Part shown: positions 58,901 through 64,000 of the stretch, piece after piece | Layout of the letters: the number at the start of each line of letters is the position of its first letter | Numbering within the stretch: position 1 is the first letter of the stretch | Source of the DNA: Oscillibacter ruminantium GH1 | GTDB taxonomy: Bacteria; Bacillota; Clostridia; Oscillospirales; Oscillospiraceae | Direction of reading: 5' to 3' | Assembly (NCBI RefSeq): GCF_000307265.1 | Contig: NZ_DF158896.1 | Coordinates: 382,428-446,427, forward strand | Length of the DNA: 64,000 bases | Translations under genes and position numbers: made by a program | The notes under the pieces: generated by a model | Told to the model about the DNA's origin: nothing | Databases searched by the model: none | What the model saw: the letters and a program-made list of their open reading frames with translations, nothing else

Positions 58901-59341
58901 ATGGCTGGAAAGTTTCGTAATCAGGTTATGCGTCTGTCCCTACAAGAGCGCACGAAAAAGAAAAATTCGCAGCTCCACGATGAGAAAATCCGACTGGAAA
59001 GCCTGTCGGATGAAGAGCTCATGTTTTATTATCTCGAACTAAAATCATCCTATGAATATAAAAAGAATGTTTTCTCGTTTCTCTTAGTTACTATTTTAGT
59101 AGCGGGAATCTCAGACGTTTGGCGGCTGCTGGCTGAATTTGCTAAAAAAGCGCTGACACTTGACCTCTCTCGTTGGGTTTGCACAGAAGCAGATTTATCT
59201 GCGATTCTTACGGCGTTTTGCCTTGTCGGCGTCTGTATTAGCGCAGCCGTCTTTACTATGCTTATCTGGTATTTAAAATCAATGCGCACAACACATCAGA
59301 TGCTGCTGATGGTAGAAAAAATACAAGAGAAACGAGAATAA
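58901..59341 (+). CDS. Small two-helix membrane protein
   Basis: A 146-residue protein: a basic N-terminal region with helix (ERTKKKNSQLHDEKIRLESL), then two membrane segments (about 60-77 and 101-123) and a basic C-terminal tail. AAAAGGAGGG precedes the ATG at 58901. It forms a pair with the next membrane protein gene, 11 bases downstream. No family recognised. Confidence 0.6.
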   Translation: MAGKFRNQVMRLSLQERTKKKNSQLHDEKIRLESLSDEELMFYYLELKSSYEYKKNVFSFLLVTILVAGISDVWRLLAEFAKKALTLDLSRWVCTEADLSAILTAFCLVGVCISAAVFTMLIWYLKSMRTTHQMLLMVEKIQEKRE

Positions 59342-59352
59342 GGGAAATTGCG

Positions 59353-59760
59353 ATGATGATAAAAAAGAGATGTTTGATTTTAGAAGCGCCATATGCATTA
59401 ATTGTGACAGCTTATCTGTTGGCACTCAACGGACTGAATCATAGGCTGCTGTCACTGTCGGCACAGAACGAAGCAATCTCGCCTTTTGAATTGCTGAGTT
59501 ACCACAACTATGAGCCTCTATATTTTTTCTTTATTGCAGTTGTGCTGACCATTATTGGTGTTGCCCTCTCTATTTATCATATTCGCCAAATTAGGCATAT
59601 GGAACTTGAATACGACGAACTACTTGCAACGCTCCTCTCAATTTTGATTAACATACTTCTAATTATTCTGCTCTTCATTTTTATTAATAACCCTATACTT
59701 AGAGCAATCATCTGTGTTGTTTTTATCGTAATAGGAGGTCTTGGGTTGAGTCAGGACTAG
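59353..59760 (+). CDS. Small four-helix membrane protein
   Basis: A 135-residue very hydrophobic protein with about four membrane segments (near 8-26, 53-74, 86-108 and 111-130). It starts at ATG 59353 (or 59356) just after the preceding gene and ends before a strong terminator. The two genes probably act together; function unknown. AT-richer than the host genes. Confidence 0.6.
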   Translation: MMIKKRCLILEAPYALIVTAYLLALNGLNHRLLSLSAQNEAISPFELLSYHNYEPLYFFFIAVVLTIIGVALSIYHIRQIRHMELEYDELLATLLSILINILLIILLFIFINNPILRAIICVVFIVIGGLGLSQD

Positions 59761-59783
59761 AGCATAAAATAGCTTTGCCTATA

Positions 59784-59820
59784 AGCACAGGAACCTAGTA
59801 TTTTACTAGGTTCCTGTGCT
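59784..59820 (+). terminator. Terminator after the small membrane-protein pair
   Basis: AGCACAGGAACCTAGTA and TACTAGGTTCCTGTGCT are perfect 17-bp arms around a 3-base loop, followed by TTATTTT. Confidence 0.9.
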
Positions 59821-59890
59821 TTATTTTGCAAAAAGCGCGTGCAGCCTGTGCAAGAGGCTGCACGCAAAGAGAAGGAAGGAAGAAAAGAAC

Positions 59891-60793
59891 ATGAACACAA
59901 AACATTCACTTTTTCGGAATCCCAGTTGCCTCCTGTACAATCAGGCGCTCTCTTACAGCGCCCGCTGGGTGGGAGCCGCCCTGTACAGCCGCCGCAACCA
60001 CCTTGGCCAATGCACCATCAGTCTCGACGCTCTGGCCAAGCTGGCCAGCTGCTCCGTTCCCACCGCCCGCAAAGCGACGGAAGAACTGAAGCGCGCCGGC
60101 TGCATTGATTTCTGCCGCAGCTACCAGTACCAGGAGAAGATCGGACGCGTGGGTTATGGAAAGACCACCTACGCCTGCTTGCTTCCGGTGACGGAGGACT
60201 ATACCCTGATCCCGCGCGAGATATTCCAGTGGAAGCTGTCCCACGGAGCCTTCTGCGTATGTCTGTGCCTGTTCCAGCAGGCGGGTAACAACAAGAAGGC
60301 GTTCCCGTCCATCCGCAGTATCGCAAAACTGCTGGAGATGGGTTGCTCCACCGTGTGCAGAGCGCTGGGCGCGATCCGCAAGCTGCAAGGCATCATTGTC
60401 CTGCGCTGCAAAAACCGCAACTGCACGTTTAACCGCAATTCCTATTACCTCAGAGTAGAATACAAGGGGGTAGTCCAGACATCTGTGACGGATTCTGTGC
60501 CGCACAAGGGGGATTCCTGTTCTTTCTTCTTCTCTCATTCTACCGCGGTACATAGTCAAACGCAATCTCTTTCGGATCATGGGGGTGCTCCCATTTTTTA
60601 CAGACAACTTAGGGACTTAGATAACGATAGATCTTACAAGAGAAGAAAAAACTATAGGGCGGGAGACTTGTCGCTTGAACAAGGTATGCTTGTGAATGAT
60701 ACCCGTTTTAGGCATTTTGGGGGTTCAATAAAAAAGGCTGTCTCAAAGTCGTATGACTCCGGGACAGCTTTCGTGTCAGATACCTGGTGGTAG
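59891..60793 (+). CDS. Helix-turn-helix element protein (replication-initiator-like), 3' end altered
   Basis: A 300-residue protein. It opens with KHSLFRNPSCLLYNQALSYS and has two winged-helix-like parts: ISLDALAKLASCSVPTARKATEELKRAG (about 43-70) and PSIRSIAKLLEMGCSTVCRALGAIRKL (about 141-167). Proteins of this type in Tn1549-like elements are annotated as helix-turn-helix or replication-initiator-like. From about 60725 the frame runs into a hairpin (GGCTGTC/GACAGC) and unrelated codons, so the native C-terminus seems replaced by inserted or rearranged DNA. GAAGGAAG precedes the ATG at 59891. Confidence 0.65.
   Translation: MNTKHSLFRNPSCLLYNQALSYSARWVGAALYSRRNHLGQCTISLDALAKLASCSVPTARKATEELKRAGCIDFCRSYQYQEKIGRVGYGKTTYACLLPVTEDYTLIPREIFQWKLSHGAFCVCLCLFQQAGNNKKAFPSIRSIAKLLEMGCSTVCRALGAIRKLQGIIVLRCKNRNCTFNRNSYYLRVEYKGVVQTSVTDSVPHKGDSCSFFFSHSTAVHSQTQSLSDHGGAPIFYRQLRDLDNDRSYKRRKNYRAGDLSLEQGMLVNDTRFRHFGGSIKKAVSKSYDSGTAFVSDTWW
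60733..60772. repeat. Hairpin at the element scrap boundary
   Basis: AAAGGCTGTC and GACAGCTTT pair around about 20 bases. It marks the point where the HTH gene loses sense and where transposase and other scraps begin; it may be the end of an insertion sequence or a terminator. Confidence 0.45.
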
Positions 60794-60795
60794 AT

Positions 60796-60920
60796 TTATA
60801 TATGTATGGTTAGTTCATTGTAAGGCGGAATATCAAAATCTCCGGGCAAAACCTTTCCCCAATCTTCGCCATTGATCATGGCTGTGTCCAGATAAGTTCG
60901 CAATTTTAGGACTACTGTTA
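60796..60920 (-). pseudogene. C-terminal scrap of an unidentified gene
   Basis: On the minus strand about 40 codons (LKLRTYLDTAMINGEDWGKV, then PGDFDIPPYNELTIHI and stop) read like a protein end. No start is present; the transposase scrap lies directly upstream. No family recognised. Confidence 0.3.
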
Positions 60921-60924
60921 TGAA

Positions 60925-61071
60925 TTAAGCAGTAGAAAGCAGCAGTGTCTGAATGGCTTTGGGGTGGATGTAAGCTCTGGAAACAGACCAATCCTCGGCA
61001 TACTCCATGAGATAAGTGGTCACCAGACGAAGGTAGGACTCTTGGTTGGGGAAGATGACCACCACATTGGT
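60925..61071 (-). pseudogene. C-terminal fragment of an IS256-family transposase
   Basis: On the minus strand the peptide VIFPNQESYLRLVTTYLMEY followed by AEDWSVSRAYIHPK matches the conserved end of IS256/mutator-type transposases (PNxESxLRL-LMExxEEW). The DDE catalytic part is absent. Upstream of about 61071 the frame enters the palindromic promoter region of the DUF134 operon, which marks the breakpoint. Confidence 0.6.
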
Positions 61072-61084
61072 TCTCCTTCTTTTA

Positions 61085-61157
61085 CGGCATATGTCAATTT
61101 TGTTATTGACATATGCCGTTTTCACTTGTACAATCAAGGTATAAACGACATATGCCG
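61085..61157 (+). promoter_or_regulatory. Promoter with triplicated CGGCATATGTC operator (DUF134 operon)
   Basis: CGGCATATGTCAAT (61085-61098) and ATTGACATATGCCG (61105-61118) are perfect 14-bp arms around a 6-base centre. The right arm contains the -35 TTGACA (61106-61111), followed after 17 bp by TACAAT (61129-61134), a near-perfect promoter. A third half-copy, GACATATGCCG, lies at 61147-61157, just after the expected start of transcription. A regulator binding here would control the Fe-S operon. Confidence 0.75.
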
Positions 61158-61438
61158 CAATCAAAACAATAGGGAGGTGACTATCCATGCTAAATATGGA
61201 TGGTACGAGTTCTTGACAGATGTGGTACTAGGTACGCTGAGGCTATGGCCGATGCTGCCGTGCAACACACGTTAAAAAACAGCTTTTGTTGTTTTGTTGC
61301 CGATAGCGACAAAGACGCGCTACCGGTGCTGAAAGTAGCTCTAGAACAGCGGCTCGCCTGCGCTGAGTATCTCTTGCAGAGAGTTTAATTTACAGACTGC
61401 TCGGAGGACTCCCCGGCGGGAAAAGATTGGAGGAAATT
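61158..61438 (+). other. Leader of the DUF134 operon with a broken small frame
   Basis: About 280 bases between promoter and the DUF134 start. A good ribosome site (GGGAGGTGA) precedes an ATG at 61187, but that frame stops after nine codons. A second frame (61200-61388, ending [22 protein letters not shown]) has no site of its own. The two may be pieces of one small gene broken by a frameshift, or simply leader sequence. Confidence 0.35.
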
Positions 61439-61819
61439 ATGCCGCGCCCCAAAAAATGTAGGAAGGTCTGCTGCCTTCCGCCCATCAGCCAGTTTGTTCC
61501 CGCAGGAGAGGACGTCTCTTGCCGTGAAACTGTTGTGATGACGGTAGATGAATATGAAACGGTTCGTCTCATCGACAACGAGGGCTTTTCGCAGGAGGAA
61601 TGCAGCGGATATATGAACATTGCGCGTACCACAGTACAGCAAATTTACGATGGCGCACGCAAAAAGATTGCCCACGCACTGGTGGATGGACTGTCGCTGA
61701 AGATCGAGGGCGGTGACTACCGTTTATGCGACGGCAAGGAGCGCTATTGTGGCTGCGGCGGATGTCGGAGACATCGGCTCGGCTACATGGACGAGACGCA
61801 AAAGGAGGAGAATTTATGA
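61439..61819 (+). CDS. DUF134 family HTH protein
   Basis: A 126-residue DUF134 protein, beginning [21 protein letters not shown] with the family cysteines. A helix-turn-helix follows ([20 protein letters not shown], then [20 protein letters not shown]), and a Cys-rich tail ends it ([10 protein letters not shown]). DUF134 genes accompany NifX-like and MinD-type Fe-S genes in anaerobes and are likely redox- or metal-responsive regulators. ATG at 61439 follows GGAGG. Its stop overlaps the next start as ATGA. Confidence 0.9.
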   Translation: MPRPKKCRKVCCLPPISQFVPAGEDVSCRETVVMTVDEYETVRLIDNEGFSQEECSGYMNIARTTVQQIYDGARKKIAHALVDGLSLKIEGGDYRLCDGKERYCGCGGCRRHRLGYMDETQKEENL

Positions 61820-62172
61820 TTATTGCAATTCCCGTGGATGAAGGAAAGGAAGCTGTCTGCGCTTCATTTGGCCGCACACCGTATTTTCTAATTCACTGCA
61901 CGGAAAACGGGCAGACAGATGTTTTTGTAAATCCGGCGGCCAAAGCACAAGGAGGCGCGGGTATACAGTCTGCGCAATTTGTGGTCGATGCGGGCGCGAA
62001 TACACTAATTACGGTTCGCTGCGGACAGAACGCGGCTGATGTGTTCAAAGCCGCGAATATCAAAATCTACAAAGCAACAGGCGGCAGTGTCGACGATCAA
62101 CTCAGGGCACTTGCGGAGGGAAAACTTGTCGAGCTGACCAGTTTCCATGCGGGTTTTCACGGCAAGGTATGA
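61816..62172 (+). CDS. NifX/NifB-type dinitrogenase cofactor-like protein
   Basis: A 118-residue protein of the Fe-Mo cofactor biosynthesis (NifX/NafY, COG1433-like) fold: [23 protein letters not shown] at the start, and [20 protein letters not shown]. Relatives bind metal-sulfur clusters; the Desulfovibrio orange protein, which holds a Mo-Cu cluster, is one. It starts at 61816, overlapping the DUF134 stop, and its own stop overlaps the next start, so it is translationally coupled on both sides. No nif genes are present. Confidence 0.9.
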   Translation: MIIAIPVDEGKEAVCASFGRTPYFLIHCTENGQTDVFVNPAAKAQGGAGIQSAQFVVDAGANTLITVRCGQNAADVFKAANIKIYKATGGSVDDQLRALAEGKLVELTSFHAGFHGKV

Positions 62173-63005
62173 GAGTTGCAGTGCTCAGCGGAAAAGGAGG
62201 CACAGGCAAAACCTTTGTGTCGGTATGCCTCGCCGCCGTTGCGCAAGACGCGGTTTATATCGACTGCGATGTGGAGGAACCGAACGGCCGTCTTTACTGG
62301 AAACCGAAAATTGAAACAGAAGTGCCAGTTTCTGTTTTGGTTCCCGTGTTTGATGCGGAAAAATGCAGTGGATGCCGGAAATGTGTGGAGTTTTGCCGCT
62401 TTCACGCGTTAGCCTTTGTCAAAGATAAGCCGATTGTATTTTCCGAGGTCTGTCATTCCTGCGGAGGCTGTATGCTGGTGTGCCCGGAATCTGCCGTCGT
62501 GGAAACACCTCGCCCGGTGGGTATGGTGGAGAAAGGGACGAAAGCCGACGTACGTGTCGTGACGGGCATCTTGAATACCGGCGAAGCATCGGCGGTGCCT
62601 GTCATTAAGGCCGCCCTGCGTGCCGGAGGCAAGGCTGATTTTACCGTCATCGACTGCCCACCCGGCAGTGGGTGTCCGGTGATGGAAAGCGTGAAGGACG
62701 CGGACTGTTGTTTGCTGGTGGCCGAGCCCACCGCCTTTGGCTTACACAATTTTAAGATGATACATCGGCTGGCTGCGTTGCTGAAAAAGCCCTGCGGTGT
62801 GGTAATCAACAAGGCGGACGCGCCTTACGCGCCGCTGGAGGAATACTGTGCGGCACAGAACCTACCCATTCTGCTGCACATTCCGTACACTGAACAGTTG
62901 GCGGCGTTGGGCGCGGCGGGCAAAATCGCTGTGGATCAAGACATTGAGCTCGCGCAGGCGTTTAAAGGACTGCTCTCCGCCGTTAAGGGAGGGCTGCTCA
63001 CATGA
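62169..63005 (+). CDS. MinD/Mrp-type P-loop ATPase with 2[4Fe-4S] insert, copy 1
   Basis: A 278-residue ATPase: deviant Walker A LSGKGGTGKT at residues about 6-15, then a ferredoxin insert with CSGCRKCVEFCRF and CHSCGGCMLVCPE, then the MinD-type TVIDCPPGSGCPVMES switch and VINKADA. Such proteins are proposed to load or insert metal clusters together with NifX-like carriers. It is coupled by ATGA to both neighbours and likely forms a heterodimer with the next protein. Confidence 0.93.
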   Translation: MRVAVLSGKGGTGKTFVSVCLAAVAQDAVYIDCDVEEPNGRLYWKPKIETEVPVSVLVPVFDAEKCSGCRKCVEFCRFHALAFVKDKPIVFSEVCHSCGGCMLVCPESAVVETPRPVGMVEKGTKADVRVVTGILNTGEASAVPVIKAALRAGGKADFTVIDCPPGSGCPVMESVKDADCCLLVAEPTAFGLHNFKMIHRLAALLKKPCGVVINKADAPYAPLEEYCAAQNLPILLHIPYTEQLAALGAAGKIAVDQDIELAQAFKGLLSAVKGGLLT

Positions 63006-63874
63006 AGAAACTGCTGATTCTCAGCGGAAAAGGTGGTACGGGCAAGACCACCACCGCTGCGGCGTTTATTCGCTTTGCCAATGCCTGCGCCTATGCAGAT
63101 TGTGATGTGGACGCGCCGAATCTTCATCTGGTGGCCACTACGGGTAATGAACCAGAGTATTTTGACTATATGGGTTCTCAGAAGGCCGCGGTCGACCCCG
63201 GCAAGTGTCTTGGTTGCGGCAGTTGTATAAAGGTTTGCCGTTTTGACGCTATCCGTAAAACGGGAAGCGTCTGTAAAGTTGACGAGTTTGCCTGTGAGGG
63301 CTGCGGCGTGTGCACAACAGCCTGCCCTGTCGGGGCGGTTGGGCTTCAGGACGACGTGGCCGGTGAGGTGGCGCTGTATCGAAACCCGGCGGTGTTTGCC
63401 ACGGCGCAACTCAAAATGGGGCGTGGCAATTCCGGCAAGCTGGTATCTGAAGTAAAGCTTGCGCTGGCGAACGCCGCGCAGGGTGAGGAACTTGCGATCA
63501 TTGACGGTTCACCCGGAATTGGCTGCCCCGTAATTGCCTCCATGAGCGGGGTGGATCTGGTGCTGATTGTGGCAGAGCCCTCGCTTTCGGGCCGCAGCGA
63601 TTTGGAACGTATTCTGAAAACAGCGGGAATCTTCCAAACGAAAACGGCTGTGTGCATCAACAAATACAATGCGAGTCCGGAAAACGCAGAGAAGATCGAG
63701 CTGTTTTGCACCCAACGCGGCATCCCCTTTGTGGGCCGTATTCCCTATGACAGGCAGGCATCTGCCGCTATCAATTCCGGAAAGAGTCTTGCGGATATCG
63801 ACTGCCCCGCATCCCGCGCACTGCGGGAAGTGTTCGCGCGCACCATGAATTTGCTGGGTGGTGAAACGAGATGA
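63002..63874 (+). CDS. MinD/Mrp-type P-loop ATPase with 2[4Fe-4S] insert, copy 2
   Basis: A 290-residue paralogue of the preceding ATPase: Walker A LSGKGGTGKTT near residues 6-16, ferredoxin insert with CLGCGSCIKVCRF and CEGCGVCTTACPV, then IIDGSPGIGCPVIASM and the VCINKYNA segment. The pairing of two such ATPases with NifX-like and DUF134 proteins is known from the orp locus of sulfate reducers. It is ATGA-coupled to the preceding and following genes. Confidence 0.93.
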   Translation: MKKLLILSGKGGTGKTTTAAAFIRFANACAYADCDVDAPNLHLVATTGNEPEYFDYMGSQKAAVDPGKCLGCGSCIKVCRFDAIRKTGSVCKVDEFACEGCGVCTTACPVGAVGLQDDVAGEVALYRNPAVFATAQLKMGRGNSGKLVSEVKLALANAAQGEELAIIDGSPGIGCPVIASMSGVDLVLIVAEPSLSGRSDLERILKTAGIFQTKTAVCINKYNASPENAEKIELFCTQRGIPFVGRIPYDRQASAAINSGKSLADIDCPASRALREVFARTMNLLGGETR

Positions 63875-64000
63875 AAATTGTTGCCCTGATGGAAAACACC
63901 TCGGAGCGCGCCGACTGCTGTACGGAACACGGCCTGAGCCTTTATCCGGAAACCTGCGGACAGAAAACCTTCTTTGACACCGGTCAATTCAGCGCGTTTG
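63871..64000 (+). CDS. Metallo-beta-lactamase-fold hydrolase, N-terminal part only
   Basis: The first 43 residues of a gene cut by the window edge. The opening KIVALMENTS, then HGLSLYPET and KTFFDTGQ, is typical of the small metallo-beta-lactamase proteins (COG1237-like) found with this ATPase pair; the zinc motif would lie beyond the edge. ATG overlaps the preceding stop as ATGA, making a five-gene coupled operon. Confidence 0.7.
   Translation, partial: MKIVALMENTSERADCCTEHGLSLYPETCGQKTFFDTGQFSAF

Noticed and set aside
1-64000. tRNA, rRNA and prophage structural genes
   Set aside because: I saw no tRNA cloverleaf, rRNA segment or capsid/tail gene while reading; a dedicated scan (for example a tRNA model search) would be needed to exclude a tRNA fully.

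Overview
The window looks like the chromosome of a GC-rich anaerobic Clostridia member of the Oscillospiraceae type (Flavonifractor, Oscillibacter, Lawsonibacter or Intestinimonas-like). The evidence is the gene content: amino-acid fermentation genes, an ECF folate transporter behind a tetrahydrofolate riboswitch, Gram-positive lipoproteins, strong AAGGAGG ribosome binding sites, and Tn916/Tn1549-like element debris. Genus is inferred, not proven.

Layout. 0-3 kb: an unassigned left edge, a membrane-anchored permuted-papain protein and a repeat-rich DUF4397 protein. 3.1-5.8 kb: a taurine/nitrate/sulfonate-type ABC importer operon. 6.2-12.7 kb: a TolC-like protein, a membrane-fusion lipoprotein, an RND pump and a TetR regulator; a consensus promoter is followed by a 14-bp-arm palindrome suited to that regulator. 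12.8-29.8 kb: a histidine-to-formate supercluster. It holds an ECF S component, a FIGLU-hydrolase-like ureohydrolase, two glutamate formimidoyltransferases, urocanate hydratase, imidazolonepropionase, a giant SARP-like regulator, folC, folT with its riboswitch, a formate channel, formate-THF ligase, HutD and a cyclodeaminase. Together they would take urocanate to glutamate plus formate and make ATP through formyl-THF. No histidine ammonia-lyase gene is present.

30-38 kb: a TetR regulator and an EFR1 flavodoxin-ferredoxin, a TipA-like MerR regulator, then aminoacyl-histidine dipeptidase (pepD) with a YfcC carrier, and an EamA exporter divergent from another TetR gene. The pepD and EamA promoters are both perfect consensus promoters followed by the same AATCNNGATT dyads, which implies one small regulon that may feed histidine to the hut cluster. 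37.8-45.7 kb: a nucleoside uptake and salvage block (BMP lipoprotein, NupO/P/Q-like ABC transporter, two nucleoside hydrolases) and a nicotinamidase-like hydrolase. 45.7-48.8 kb: a beta-CASP RNase and the rlmD 23S rRNA methyltransferase.

From 48.7 kb the composition changes. A large serine recombinase overlaps the 3' end of rlmD, a known integration hotspot. To its right lies a decayed conjugative element: a Tn916 Orf7-like sigma factor, an orphan leader-peptide attenuator, the tail of a relaxase, membrane proteins, a DUF6550 protein, a large secreted protein, an SSB, a captured InlB/SLH fragment, an HTH protein and transposase scraps. Within it, at 56.7-57.1 kb, is the most striking structure in the window. 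A 28-residue hydrophobic peptide has its own consensus promoter, a 5' hairpin, a hairpin-sequestered Shine-Dalgarno and a terminator. A second consensus promoter reads antisense and ends at a second terminator. This is the architecture of a type I toxin-antitoxin locus.

The right end (61.0 kb to the edge) is a translationally coupled DUF134, NifX-like, two MinD-type Fe-S ATPases and metallo-beta-lactamase operon. Its promoter is embedded in a triplicated CGGCATATGTC motif.
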